Assembly: GCF_040939455.1 (NCBI RefSeq)
Contig: NC_134106.1
Location: forward strand, 45,406,001-45,470,000
Length of the DNA: 64,000 nucleotides
Direction: 5' to 3'
Source of the DNA: Microcebus murinus
Lineage: Eukaryota; Chordata; Mammalia; Primates; Cheirogaleidae
The notes under the pieces are model-generated. The model was not told the origin of the DNA. It searched no databases and worked only from the letters and a program-made list of their open reading frames with translations. Position numbers and translations under genes: made by a program. Shown here piece after piece: positions 1 through 13,075 of the stretch (position 1 is its first letter; every line of letters begins with the position of its first letter).

Positions 1-1984
1 ATATTTATTGCAGATACTCTCTTGCTATTCCCCAACATTCTGCTGGAAACACCTTCTAGAAGAGGAAGAATTTGAGCAGGATGATTATTTTGCTGGTATG
101 TTCTGGAGCAAGGGGGTGTTAGGGTATAAACACTGTGTTAGGAGTTTGTCCTGGAAAAAGCAACACACAGCCAGCGATTCAGAGTATATGATGGCCCGAG
201 TGCACTGCAGCACACAAGATATCCAGGCAAAAAGTAAATATCCTCTAAATATTTGAAAAAGAAGATCACTCAGCCAAGGAGAGGAGCATGAGGGAGCTCT
301 CAAAGGAAATCTTGGACCTATAGAGGAGTATTTATTCCCTGGGGAAAAACTGTTTGCTCATCAAGAAAGAGTGGACATTGAGATTATACTCATAAGGGGT
401 AAGAAAAACCTTGGGTAAGGGAAGGATGTTAAATAGTGGAACAATTAAAAAAAAAAATTCTGTAATCTTAATTTCAAAGGGTCTCTCTTATCAACAGAAA
501 GTACAATTGTGGCTATAAAAGAAGCAGAGGCTGAGGCCAAATGACCCCTGAGTATCCCTTCTAACCTTCCATTTTCTCATGATGGCAGACATTTGCCCAA
601 GGTTATAATAATATCAAAAGAAGCAGAACAATCAGGAACACCGTATGATATATCAGAGCCAATGAAAGGCTCAAAAAATTCTTGCTGATGAAGAAGAAAA
701 CAAATGTTCCCAAACATTTCCTGGTTACTTATCAATAATGCAGACCAATGTCAGTCTATCTTAGGAGGCATATGCGTTCATTTGGATCCTTTTTATTATT
801 ATTGTTATTTGTCTCCTTTAAATAAATGTCCAAGGTATTCACTGCAGAAATAAAATTGAAAGCCAACCTCAAATCAAGAAAGATACAGATGATAAAAAAT
901 ATATATATCATCTCTGTTTTTGGTTACTTATCTACTAACCTTGGGAAATTTCCTAGTTGCAAAATTGCTTTTTATTTTCCAATAATTTCTGAGGGAACAT
1001 TGGAATACTTGCAGGAAAAAAAAAAAAACACTTTAAACTCACCCTTCCAAGATTTTAAAACAGAATGAGTACAGGAATAATGACGAGACCTTTTGCAGAG
1101 GCATCCTCATGTCCTAGGCCCAAGTAGATGGTGGTATTAGCAGAAACAACTAAATAGCCATAGCAACTGTGGAAAACAGTTCTTATCCCATAGTCTTTAT
1201 TGCAAGTCACTTCCTTTTGTGACACCTCATTCAACCTCAGGCAGAAATAAATGCTTTCTCATTCTTGTTCCCACAACTCCATCTAGAATGTGTTTGTGGG
1301 GAGCAGAGGGAGGATTATCTCCCCATCATGGCCTAGAAAAGTGCTTCCCCTCCCACAGCCACCTCCGACCCTCTGCTGGGAGTCAGAGACCCCTGCCAAG
1401 GACCCACTCAGGAGGGTGTCTGAGGCTATTCTAGAGGAGGGGTCTCCATTGGGTAGTTTGAATGGGGCTCAACAAAATCAAAGCCAATTAGAGGGGCCAG
1501 GGGAAGAGTTAAGTGTTGAATAAATGTTAACACCCACCCCACCCTTCTTTCATCCAGACACACTGAACAGATAATTCACTGAAATCCCCTTGAAAAATAT
1601 TCAGTCCTCTATGGCCATTCATCTTCCCACTGCTGCCTGCCTTTTGCCTTGGTGACTGGCTGTGCCGACAGACCCTGCAGTATGACTCAGCGTGCTGCAA
1701 TCTGGCCTTGTGGGCACGCACAGCTCTCAAAACTGCTTCAACCACCAGAAGCAGCTAATTGCAATGAGTCTCTGGGGACCCTGCTCCAGTGGCAACATTC
1801 AAAAGGAAGTGACCTCTAGGGCAGTCCCTTCCAATTAAATGCTACTGAACTCTGGCCTTGTGAGGAGTTCAGTGGCTCTGCGAGGCTTTCTGTCGGGGAA
1901 ATGTGCTTAGGACTGTGTGAGACCCACCTTACCAACTCACCTGTGCTGGGCTGTGATGATGGTGGTGGTGATGGTGGTATATGT
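1..1984. other. Non-repeat intergenic or intronic DNA
   Basis: No transposon, conserved protein domain or RNA gene was recognised. Short open frames are scattered on both strands and none resembles a known protein. A motif TATGACTCAGCGT near 1681 resembles an AP-1/NF-E2 half-composite site, but one such site is expected by chance. What the region does is not visible. Confidence 0.6.
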
Positions 1985-2150
1985 TGCCTCATTTACCCCT
2001 CATAGCAATTCTGGAAGGTATATAGTAAAATCCTCGGTTTTACAGATGAGGAAACCAGGGGTCACAAAGCCAAAGTCAAGTGGTGATTAAGCAAGACGTG
2101 AGCCTGGACTGGGGGGTTGGGGTCCAGGCTCCCAATCCCTTCAACACTAC
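1985..2150 (-). repeat. MIR SINE fragment
   Basis: The reverse complement reads as the MIR 3' half. On the plus strand the stretch 'TTTTACAGATGAGGAAACC' is followed by a 'GGTCACAAAGCC' block, which is the antisense of the tRNA-derived MIR core. It is an ancient mammalian SINE, heavily diverged. Confidence 0.75.
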
Positions 2151-3623
2151 TGGCTTTAGAGCAACTGCATTTTCTATAATCGTGTTGTTCTGAACCTAAG
2201 CATGGTCAGAAAATGAAATAGGAAGCCCCAAATTGACCTCCGAGATGTTTATGGAGTAGCAGCACCTCCCCACACTCTGCCTCTCCACCGAACTCAGAGC
2301 CAGGCTGCCCCAGCCACGTCTGCAGCGGCCCTCAGAAGTACCGTGGGGACCTGACCCTGAAGTTCCCTGTGTCCACACTGCTACTGGCTCCCAGCCCAGC
2401 CTTGCAGCTCTGGCTGTCCTTATGAAACAGATTTCCAAAGGGATAAACCCTGGAGGTTCAAGATAGGCCTACACTTCTATAACTGAATAAATAAAGGTTG
2501 AAGTGGTAAGGATACTTAGAGCAACAGGTAATCCCCAACTCATTTGATGACACAATCAAAGTTCTCCTCTGCTAGAGAATTCATCGGAGCAGCTCATGGC
2601 TCCGGCTTCCTTGTTTTATTTATTCTGCTAACCCTCCACTGGAGTTTGTAGAGCAATAAAATAGCTAACAGCACAAAGAGGAAGCAGCAAGAGTCTGACA
2701 TTTACAAGGATGAGGAAATTGGTCTCTGGACACAAGAGAACAAACTGTAGTTAGGAAAATTGTGGCCAGAACAACGTGGGCAGCCAGAAGCTCAGTGGAT
2801 GGTGCACAGATCGCAGGCCCTAGCCACACTGTCATTGAAGGGCTCCAAAGAACAACACCAGAGCTGGTATGAGAAGGAGGAAGACTATGACCCAACACTA
2901 AGAGAAAGGATATGCCCTACACTGTCAACAGAAAAAAAATTTAAAAACCCACCAACTCCCTGGGAAGTAATTTCATCAAAAAAAAAAATAAATAAAAAAA
3001 ATAAAAAATAAAAACCCACCACCAAAATGCCCTCTTCTTTCTTCTGGGAGGAGGGGACGCCATTTGGCCCAAGGCTCCCTGGAGTGGAAGAAGGTGCGTT
3101 CTCTGCTTCACGGGTGGAGCCTTGCTTACCTGTGCCAAGAGGATCCCTCAAGCCCCAGGACCGTGGTTTCTACAGACTGGGCATGCTCACGCCAGCGTAA
3201 AATTGACCTCAAGCCGTCTCAATACTCATGAGCAGCAGACTAGGATCTCAGGCTAGGCCATAGCTACCTTCACCCTAATTCAGCAGCCCTGACTGCTCAG
3301 GCCTCCCTGGAAAGCTTCTGCGGGTCTAGCTACCATGGGAAGAAGAGACAAAGATGGTGGTGGCAGCTGGTCAGAGGGGAGAAGTTACTGTCATGGCCCT
3401 TGTTCCAGCGAAACAATATTATAGGTTTCCCTTCAGCAGGTGACCTCTCACCCCTGACCTATAGGGCCCATGCCCCTCAAGGCAGGTAAATTGGCTCTTC
3501 AGACTGGTTTCTCTACCTGTAGTGCCCCCCAACCCTGCCCTACCCAAGAGTTGCCAGGAGTACCTGTTACCCTTGTAGGAAGGTGAGGGAGAAGCGACCC
3601 CCAGTCCAAAGTGATTGGGGATC
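2151..3623. other. Non-repeat DNA with an A-rich simple stretch
   Basis: Nothing gene-like was recognised. An (A)n/AAAT-type low-complexity tract lies at about 2978-3018. No poly(A)-flanking retroposon was recognised next to it. Confidence 0.55.
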
Positions 3624-3636
3624 AGAAAGCCAAGGA

Positions 3637-3963
<327 letters not shown>

Positions 3964-3976
3964 AGAAGGCCAAGGA

Positions 3977-4944
3977 ACCTCCTGTCTAACAGTCTGGTGT
4001 CAGATGTGGGCCATTCTCTGATCCAGGGAATGTTCTTGGCCCCCTCTCCCAGACCAAAACAGAACATCAGCTACTTCTAAACCTGGGCCCTGGGCAACTT
4101 AGCTGGGTTGTAAAAGAAACTCCTACGTTGGGTCTGCTGCCCCCTGAAATGGCCTCACACACTTGCTTTAGGAAACCATGTTTTTTTCCCAACATTTGAT
4201 TTTATTTGTACTTCTTAAAAATTTTGTTTTCCTCTTAAAATGCTAAATATACAATTTATAGAAAAGTATCTAGATTTATTTTTTTTCCAGTCAGCAGTTT
4301 GGAAGTATCTGTCTTTACATTAATCTAGAATAAGACAGGCACACTTAGAACATTTTCTGATGTCACGTTTTCATTCTGGAACTTGGTGCATCTTATGCAC
4401 ATCTTATGCACATGGTATTGGTTTGTTCCTCCTGCCTCTCCTGTGAATTAGTCTGCAGCTCGACTTTGCGGTTTGAGAGGCGAGTCAGCAGAGGGAGAAA
4501 CTCATTTCTCTAAGCTGGGGCTGCAGCTGGAAGGGGACAAGGAGGCCCCAAAGTCCAGGTCGTGCTTGATGTCTCCTGAGTAAGGTAACTCCAGAGAACC
4601 ACAGAAAGTGAGCATACCCCTTCAGGGTGCCTTTGGAAAGCCGCCCTACTGTGTTCTTCCGCTGAAGCTTCCCTGAGTGCAGAGGCTCAGGGATGGGGAC
4701 AGCAGGAAGAGTAGCCACCCCGCTTCACCTCCCTTTGTCAATCTCAGGGACACCAGAGGGTGCATCAGCTGAGAGGTAGCTTATCTGCTGTTGCCACTGT
4801 TTCCGCCACACTAGGGCATGCATGTGTCTACAAGCTTCGTGTGCTTGGGATACGGAAGCCCAGACCGAGAGAGGATATAAACAAATTCTCCCTCCAGCCT
4901 ATTTGATTTTCCAAATTATACTCTTGCTATACGGGTTAAACTGT
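3977..4944. other. Non-repeat DNA, no gene seen
   Basis: No transposon was recognised. A small direct repeat (CATCTTATGCA repeated twice) occurs near 4388-4412. T-rich stretches around 4180-4290 are not assigned to any family. Confidence 0.5.
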
Positions 4945-5837
4945 GCACATTAGTTTTCTACGGCTTCTATAACAAATTGCCACAAATTGGTGGCTTCAAA
5001 CAATACGCGCATTTATTATCTTAGTTCTGTAGTTCTGTAGGTCAGAAGTCTGACATGGATCTTACTGGGCTAAAATCAAGGTGTTGGCAATAAGGCTGTG
5101 TTCCTTCGTGGAAGCACTAAAGGACAATCTACTTCCTTGCCTTTTCTGTCTCCTAGAAGCTGCCACATCCCTTGACTCCTGGTCTTCATCATCTTCAAAG
5201 CCAGCAATGGCCACTGAGTCTTTCTCACCTTTGGTCACTCTCCTGTCTCCTTCCTCTTATAAGAACTTCTGACTACTCCTTCTCTTATAAGAACCTTTGT
5301 GATTACATTGGGCCCACCTACTGTGTTTCCCTGAAAATAAGACCTACCCACAAAATAAGCCCTAGCAGGATTTCTAAGCATTTGCACAATATAAGCCCTA
5401 CCCCTGATGGGTAAAATAAGACCCGGTGATGGGTGTGGCTATGCAGCGTATCTGCACAACCCATGCATTTCATCACGGAGCGGTAAAGAAGACGAGCAGC
5501 CCTTCTCATCTGCCCCATGAGAGCTCTATTGCTCGACATGAGAAATTGGGGCCAATGGTTCTAAAGGAAATAGAGTCGCAAGAAATTCAGGACAGAATTC
5601 GGGGTTGGAGAATTATGATGATGTTCCAGAAGAAGACGACTTAACTATATTTGAATGAATGTAGATTGTTGTACCGTACTTAAAAAAAATAACACGTCCC
5701 CTGAAAATAAGCCCTAGGCTGTCTTGAGGAAAAATAAATATAAAACCCTGTCTTATTTTCAGGGAAACACGGTATATACATAGGTTCCAGGGATTAGGAT
5801 ATGGACATCTTTGGGGCCATGACTCTATCCACCACAC
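4945..5837 (-). mobile_element. MLT1-type LTR (ERVL-MaLR), split by a mariner element
   Basis: On the plus strand it runs antisense from TTAGTTTTCTACGGCTTC through 'TGGCTTCAAACAATAC', 'AAAATCAAGGTG' and 'GTGATTACATTGGGCCCACC'. It resumes at 5773 with 'TAGGTTCCAGGGATTAGGA' and 'GGACATCTTTGGGGCCAT'. These phrases match the antisense MLT1 LTR consensus as I remember it. The element is interrupted exactly at a TA by the mariner copy at 5321-5772, so the LTR is older than that insertion. Confidence 0.75.
5321..5772 (+). mobile_element. Nonautonomous Tc1/mariner-type DNA transposon, copy 1
   Basis: The element is 452 bp and flanked by TA on both sides (5319-5320 and 5773-5774), the hallmark TSD of the Tc1/mariner superfamily. 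Its ends are inverted: CTGTGTTTCCCTGAAAATAA against the reverse complement of the last bases, CCGTGTTTCCCTGAAAATAA. Inside is a short remnant of a reading frame starting ATGGTTCTAAAGGAAATAGA and ending near 5643. Here it is broken by a 1-base deletion relative to copy 3. Copies 1 and 3 have the same length and the same internal content. Both therefore descend from one deleted master, which indicates a MITE-like family. Confidence 0.88.
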
Positions 5838-6609
5838 TATGGAAGATCTTAAGACATTTGAAAATAAAGAGATTGTGTCCTTATCACAAAATTGTGGGAA
5901 AAGAAGGAGGGGGCCCACCCCTCTGTCTCAAGATACTGGTGCTGCTACCCAGGAAAGCACAGTCTGCTCCCAATAGACCCTCGATATTCTACTCCAGGGC
6001 ACTCAGTCTATGTCATCAATAGAAGAACAACATTCTGCCTAGCTCATCCTTTTTTACAAGTTGCCTGTTGTTTCTTCTCCTACCACATGTAGGCAGGGAA
6101 AATGGTCAATTCCATGTCTTGTTCAAAGTTAGAGTCACTATCATGCTGCTACCAAACTATCTACAGTGCCTTTATATATACCAACCTCTCAGGACCATTT
6201 TCTAACCCTTGAAACATTTTGACTATTTACTGCTGCAGAATCCAAGCTTGGTGAGATATGAGGCTTCCGCGTAAGCTAGTGCTTTGTGAAGTGACAGCTA
6301 CGACCCTCTGGGTGCATCCAACATGGCTACTGTCATGGCCATGGCCTCTATTGTAAGGGACAACCCAAAAAGAGGATCCGATAAGAAAGAGGTAAGGACC
6401 ATCCTCAAATTCTAAAGGCCAGCCCTCATTTCCAACTCTGTCGTCAGGCTGATCCAGGCCCTACAGCTGATAGGATCCAGGCAGTGCTGGAAGCCATGTG
6501 AGAAATTTGAAACAGATAAGGGGGAAACACATCAAGAATACCAAAGCCTAGACATAAAATGATGGTAAAAATAGCTACTCAACAGCATGGATAAGAGTGT
6601 CAACTGCCT
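5838..6609. other. Non-repeat DNA, no gene seen
   Basis: No recognised element. Short open frames here have no recognisable domain. Confidence 0.5.
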
Positions 6610-6765
6610 CTGCCACACTAACCATGGGATCCCAGGCAAGTTCCTCAACTTCTTTGAGCCTCAATTTCTCATCTGCGATTGAGGGTAACAATGGAATCAA
6701 TCATACAGGAATCGAGTACCTGGCACGTTGGAAGCATTTGCTCCATGCTGTTAGCCGGAATTATC
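6610..6765 (+). repeat. MIR SINE fragment
   Basis: It contains 'CAAGTTCCTCAACTTCTTTGAGCCTCAATTTCTCATCTG' in pieces that match the MIR core in sense orientation. It ends near 'GTACCTGGCACGTTGGAAGC', corresponding to the MIR 3' portion. Confidence 0.8.
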
Positions 6766-6774
6766 ATTAGTCAG

Positions 6775-6957
6775 ATGCTAAGTGTTTTTCAAGCATTTCT
6801 TAATTAATCATCAAAATAGCCCCATGAGGTATGTACTATTATTATAATCTCCATTTTTAAAATGAGGATGGGCTTATGGTCACATAGCTGATAAGTGACA
6901 GAGCCAGGACCAGAACCCAGGTTGGTCTGACTCAAAGGCCATGCTCTTAACCTCTGT
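6775..6957 (-). repeat. MIR SINE fragment, opposite orientation
   Basis: 'CCCCATGAGGTATGTACTAT', 'GGTCACATAGCTGATAAGTG' and 'CCAGAACCCAGG' match antisense MIR. It abuts the sense MIR upstream, so the two form a tail-to-tail pair. Confidence 0.82.
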
Positions 6958-7663
6958 GGGGAACAAGAGTCCGGGGAAAAGACTGACAGTGACTACACCT
7001 CACGTGCATGTCCCATCTCATCTATACCTTCCAGCACTCTGCCTTATGCTCAGCTATTGCTTGTGTGATGGGTCAGAAAACCTCAATGAAATGAGCGTCA
7101 GACAGACATGTGTTACCTTGAAACAGCCCTGGGACATTCCGGACCTCATCCAATGCCACACACTGGCTGAATGTTGGGTTTTGAGGCTCCTGTGAGCTCA
7201 CAGCCCTGGGCATTTCCTCCAGCCAATGCCCCCTCCTGAAGGGCCTCCTGACCACCACCCCAGTCCCACCCTGGCACAGAGAAGACACAGCTGGAGCCCT
7301 GGAGCCGTAATTCCCAGGCCCCTCTCAGTAACATCCCAAGAATAACGACTGCCTGAAGGAGCACAGCAAAATCCTCATTAACCAAGTCAATTTTCATTTG
7401 CTGTAACTGTGAAGAAAAAGCTAGGTTTCTCTGAGGTACTGCTAAACAATGAGAGGCGTGGCAGGTCTACAAAGCAAGAATTTCTTTGTTAAAAACTTCA
7501 TGAAATCTCTCCGACAAAATGTTGTGCAAAAGAAACTAGACACAAAGGAGTATGCGCTTTGTGATTTCATTGGAAATTCCAGCTCCCTTCCCCACTCCGC
7601 AGATAACGCTTTCCTGACTTCCTTGGTAATCAGTTCTGTTTTCCCTTTCTATTTTTACCATCT
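6958..7663. other. Non-repeat DNA, no gene seen
   Basis: No transposon was recognised. Open frames on both strands are unrelated to each other and none carries a familiar motif. Confidence 0.5.
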
Positions 7664-7676
7664 AAGAATGCATCCT

Positions 7677-8014
7677 GGCCGGGCGCGGTGGCTCACGCCT
7701 GTAATCCTAGCACTCCGGGAGGCCGAGGCGGGCGAATTGCTCAAGGTCAGGAGTTGGAGACCAGCCTGAGCAAGAACGAGACCCCGTCTCTAGTATAAAT
7801 AGAAAGAAATTAATTGGCCAACTAATATATATAGAAAAAACTAGCCGGGCATGGTGGCGCATGCCTGTAATCCCAGCTACTTGGGAGGCTGAGGCAGGAG
7901 GATCGCTTGAGCCCAGGAGTTTGAGGTCGCTGTGAGCAAGGCTGACGCCACGGCACTCACTCTAGCCTGGACAACAAAGTGAGACTCTGTCTCAAAAAAA
8001 AAAAAAAAAAAGAA
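7677..8014 (+). mobile_element. Alu: Strepsirrhine-type Alu
   Basis: It starts GGCCGGGCGCGGTGGCTC and carries the AATTAATTGGCCAACTAA linker. A perfect 13-bp TSD, AAGAATGCATCCT, lies at 7664-7676 and 8015-8027. The intact CpG-rich head and perfect TSD suggest a fairly young copy. Confidence 0.97.
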
Positions 8015-8027
8015 AAGAATGCATCCT

Positions 8028-8274
8028 TACACAGTACAGGGTAGTTTTGCCTATTTTGACCTTTATCTAAATGGAATCAAAGCAGGGCTCCTAGGATATA
8101 GGTAATTTCTTATTTCTTGACCTGGGTAGAAATGACATAGACTTCCTTTTATTATAATTCATTTAGTTTTATAAGATTCCCTTTATGTAATTCATCTATG
8201 CAATTTTCTGTGTGTTATATTTCACAATAACAAAGATTGGTTTGTTTGGGGGTTTTTTGGTTGTTGTTTTGTTT
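8028..8274. other. Non-repeat DNA
   Basis: AT-rich sequence with a T/G-rich patch near 8239-8275. Nothing assigned. Confidence 0.45.
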
Positions 8275-8369
8275 CACTAAGGAAATTTTGTAGCAACCCC
8301 ACCTGAGAAGACTGAATTTCCAATAAGTCCCTAAGTGATGCTGACGCTGCCATATTTTGAGGAGCACTG
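8275..8369 (+). mobile_element. MER5A-like hAT fragment
   Basis: 'CCACCTGAGAAG' and 'GATGCTGACGCTGCCATATT' followed by 'GAGGAGCACTG' resemble the right part of MER5A. The left terminus is unclear and the match is partial. Confidence 0.5.
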
Positions 8370-10482
8370 ATCTAGTCTGCTCTCAAGGTTCTGCCCCATC
8401 CTGTAAAAGACACCCAGGGAGACATTCCATATGATATAGGATATGGTCCTCTGCCTATTTGATAATGTAGATCTATCCAGCTTCTAATCTGAACAGATTA
8501 TTGAATCTAGTTCAGGGTTCTAATGTGAAACAATCCTCTCTGCTCTCCGAACACACACACACACACACCCCTCAACATTATCAATGATCTGTGTCAAGTT
8601 GAATTTTCACCAAGCCAGGAGTTACGTTTAATGGTTTCTGAAGCCATGCAGCCAGACGTCAGTGCAGAGGGAAAAGAACAGAAAGGCTTTAGCTCATGGA
8701 ACCCTGAAATGAGCCTGCCCTCTAATGTAGATGAGGGCGCCACCATTCTGTCCCCTATCGCTCTGTTTGCTATCAGCCTTCAACCATCCAGTGTGGGTCC
8801 CTGATAATTTATCAGGAAGCACATAGCCTACCTATTTCCCATTGAAATTCTGCACTATATTTCCTCATGTGCTACACAAAATGCAAAACAGCAGCTAAAA
8901 TTAGAAGCTGAGGTGTTAGTGAGGCTGATTTCTATGCGAAGAAGGCAGAGAGATGTCACAGGGAAGGATTCAGAGGAGAGCTGCCCAGGGCCCCTTCCCG
9001 AGCTGTCACAGACACCAGGCTGGAAAAGAAACACAGGGGACAGAGGTGGGAGGCTGGACAGACTGCCCAGTTATTATACCTGCAGAGAATCCCCGGGGGC
9101 TTTCTGGGTTCCCTAAACGCACCCTGACCTATTTTTTGAAATGCTTTTCCCTTACTCATCCAAATACATTCTTAGTTTTATAGTGAATTGCAGTCAAGTT
9201 TCCTGCAATTATCCAATATAAAGTTTTATCTTCTACACTGGAGCTATCATCTATATCTTTATGCAAAATAGTAATATATCCAATAGTATTAGATGATGGG
9301 TATGATGAATTTCTTAAAGTGGCAGGCAAGGTACAGTTTTTAAATAAATCCATCTGAAAAGCTTTGAGCAAAGCCTTGAGTTTAAGAACAGAGAGCTCAT
9401 GTGATAGCCTGTTGGCTTCACCCGTCAGCTAGGGTACACAGATTTATTGGATGTGAGTATAAAAGCTTTATGGTGTAAGTAAATTTCAAAATGCCTTGGA
9501 TTTACACACTTTTCTTCATAGAACCTGTATTCTCTGGGCAGAGTGACCAGCCCAACCTGGAATCTTGCTCAGCCATAGCGAAAATTGTGGAAGTGTTACA
9601 GGGAGCAAAAAACCAAAATACTAGGGAGAGAAGTCAACAGTTCCCCAGGCATCTCCCCGGGCAGCCTCACCCTGAGGCAGGTGGAGCATGACTAGGATGT
9701 AGGGGATAAGGTTTCAATAATTGCCTCCTCTCTCATGCCATAGGGCTGTTGAGAAAATGAGATCAGCTGCATGGCCAACCCATAATTATACAGGAGCATA
9801 AGAGTCAGGCCACTGACCTAGTGTGTTTCTCATTTTTCCTTCTCTCAGCTGCTCACCAAGCTGAATGCAGGAAGGTGAAGATGGGGTTCTTAGAGTACCT
9901 CTCCATTTGTTCTCGTGAATGACAAAAAAAGTGCAGTCATTGCAGGTGACCGTAAAATACAAACCCATGTCTCAGTGTGGGTCGTGTGCGGCCTGGACTG
10001 GCCACGGCACTGAGAGGCGGGGTGATGAACGAATCCCACACCCACTCTGGGCACCCAGTGCCCACTCTGGGCACCCAGGCCCTGCCTTGGCAGCACCTAA
10101 GGAGAGCTGAGCCTCACAGCAGCAGCTCAGAAGAGGGAAGTCTGTGCGGCCCCCAGAGGCAGAAGGAAGCAGAGGTTCTTGAAAAGAAAGCAACCCTTCC
10201 TGCTCCACTTACTTCTGCTCTCTGAAACGGCTTTTCCCAGCAGGTGTTTCCCCACCTGGGGAAAACCAGGGTGCGTACAAACAGGAAGACTCTACCAAGG
10301 ACACGCTGGCAGGCTCGGAGAAACTGGCGTCCAGGCTCCGGCCCCGGCCTGCCTGCCTCCCTCCTGCCCGGGCTTCCCTCCACTCTGCTTGCCCACTTTC
10401 CTCTGCTCAGCAGCCAGAAGACAAGTAGGGGATATTAGAGAACTTGAACCTGACCAGATAAACTTGGTGATGGTTAAATAAA
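8370..10482. other. Non-repeat DNA with a short CA microsatellite
   Basis: A (CA)n tract of about 20 bp lies at 8551-8570. An 18-bp unit beginning CCCACTCTGGGC is tandemly duplicated at 10041-10058 and 10061-10078. Otherwise no element or gene was recognised. The 3' part (about 9960-10400) is G+C richer but shows no CpG-island-like density. Confidence 0.5.
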
Positions 10483-10493
10483 TATCTAAATGA

Positions 10494-10655
10494 GCCAGGC
10501 ACAGTGACACATGCCTGTCGTCCCCCCTGCTATTTGGGAGGCTGAGGCGAGAGGATCGCTTGAGCCCAGGCTGTAGTGCACTATGATGGCGCCTGTGAAT
10601 GGCCAATGCACTCCAGCCTGGGTGACATAGTGAGACCCTGCCTTTAAAAAAAAAA
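10494..10655 (+). mobile_element. FLAM (free left Alu monomer)
   Basis: A single 7SL-derived monomer with an A tail. It keeps 'GGCTGTAGTGCACTATGAT' and 'GCGCCTGTGAATGGCC', phrases typical of FLAM rather than a dimeric Alu. Imperfect TSDs flank it: ATATCTAAATGAG before and ATGTCCAAATGAG after. Confidence 0.82.
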
Positions 10656-10668
10656 ATGTCCAAATGAG

Positions 10669-11185
10669 TTTTCTGTGTTTCTATGCTCTGACTCCCATTC
10701 CAAAGCAAGTGAAAAAATGTCTATCTGAGTGAAGCCCTCAAGCTCTGGCTAAGAATATAGTGTTGTTATTATTAGAGCAACAGGGAGGGAGTCATGCCAT
10801 CTCCGGGCAGGGCTCTGGTGGGCCGTGTGGGAGGCGACTGTCAGCAGCTGCTGGGAGGAAAGCTTGTTTATTGTCAGCAGCCTGGCGCAGAGATTAAGGC
10901 GAGCTTGGGTCTCCAGCTCGCACCCACGTAGCTGCAGGCGACAGCTGCTCCACGCACAGCATCCAACTGTGGGGGTCCCCAGGGTCTCCACGCAGGGATG
11001 ACTCAACCAGCAAGGAAACCCAGGAGGCCACCAGGACAGCTGGGAAAATTCTCATGGGGCCACCCAACCAAACATTCCCAATAAAAAAGTGCAGTATGCA
11101 ATGCCTTCCCCAGCAGGTTAACCCTGAGAACTCAGAACCAACCGTGAATCCCACACTATAGCAACAGCCCCATGTCCTGAGACTG
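10669..11185. other. Non-repeat DNA, no gene seen
   Basis: No recognised element. The G+C-rich stretch 10780-11000 has open frames without known domains. Confidence 0.45.
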
Positions 11186-11345
11186 TTTTTCAGTCATTCG
11201 CCAAACACTCATTGTGCACCTTCTCTGACAGACACTGTACGTGGCACTAGGGATGGAGCAGTGAACGAGACAGTCCCCATCCCTGCTCTCGTAGCACCTA
11301 CAGTCTGGTAGAAATGACCTACAATCAAACTGGCTAGCATGTGAT
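11186..11345 (+). repeat. Ancient interspersed repeat, family uncertain
   Basis: 'CATTGTGCACCTTCTCTGACAG' (in part), 'GGCACTAGGGATGGAGCAGTG' (in part) and 'AGCACCTACAGTCTGGTAG' follow a pattern common across mammalian genomes (end-of-LINE/SINE type). I could not assign it to L2, L3 or another family. Confidence 0.4.
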
Positions 11346-11916
11346 GAGTGTTACGTTAGGGGAAGTGCAGGGAGCCATGAGCACCACACCAGGGGAAACC
11401 TAAACCCAACACCAGGCAGAGAAACCATCTCTAAGAGATACTGTGGAGTTCAAGCTACTAGGGTCTCAGAGATGTCAGCCTAAGGCCATCACTGCTGTAT
11501 CTCCTTCGAATTGAACGTTTAGCTAACGTCTACCCATCTGGCTCATGTTCTATTTCATTGCCAGACTGTTGAACAGAAAGCTCTGGGAAAAGATAATTAC
11601 ATTCATGGAACATTCACCAAAGTGTCCAGAATTCTCTAGGAAGCATGACTGACCCCTTTATCCATTAAGGTCATCATAATCATCATGTTAGTGTATCCCC
11701 CATCATTCTTACTCCCCCTCTGACAGTGACCCAGGGAGGTCCAGCCTTTCCTGGCACTCCATAAGCAGCCTCATATCAACTAGGAGGAGAAGGCCCGTTA
11801 GGCACCCTCAAGCCCTAGGCAGAAAAAGTGAGATGATGAGAGGTTTTGCCGACTTCTACCAGCACAGCAACAAGGGTAAGCCTTTTAAAATGTAAGTCAG
11901 ATGATGTTCTCCTCTA

Positions 11917-12474
<558 letters not shown>

Positions 12475-13075
12475 AAAATCCTTCCACGTGCAACCTCATG
12501 AGAGAACTTGAAAAAATAAGAAATGCATGACACCATTCAATGTTGCCCCACTCATTCAGACTAAAAGCCAACGTCCGACAACACCCATAAGGCTCTCCAA
12601 GATCCAGCTTCTCATTACCTCTCCGATGCCCCTCCTGATCTCTCCCAGCTCCCTCTGAGTCAGCCATACTGTCTCCTCCACAGTTCTCCTTGAACACAAG
12701 CACGTCCTCCCTCAGGGCCTTTGCACTCGTCACTCCCTCTGCCCGGCACCTTCCTTCCTCCATGTATCCACACCCTCACTCTCTCACTGGCTTCAGGTCA
12801 CAGTGACGCCTTCCCCAGCCACCCTATTTAAGATGGTAAAGCTCCCTCCACAATCCTTATCCTCTCTCTCTGCTTTACTTTTCCTCATAGACAGTATCAC
12901 TACCTGACACACTACATGCTTTGTTTATCGCCTGTCTCTCCTGCTAGCATGTATGCTCCTTGAGGTCAGAGATTTTTTCTTTCTGCTTTTTGCCCCCATT
13001 GCTTTATCTCCAGTGTCTAGAATAGTATGTGTCACACAGGAGAACCTCAGTGAATATTTATTGAATGAATAAATG

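Noticed and set aside
4945..5837. Possible gene from several overlapping open frames
   Set aside because: The whole stretch is explained by the MLT1 LTR and the mariner insertion.
6610..6957. tRNA-like sequence
   Set aside because: The tRNA resemblance comes from MIR SINEs; no intact A/B box cloverleaf was found.
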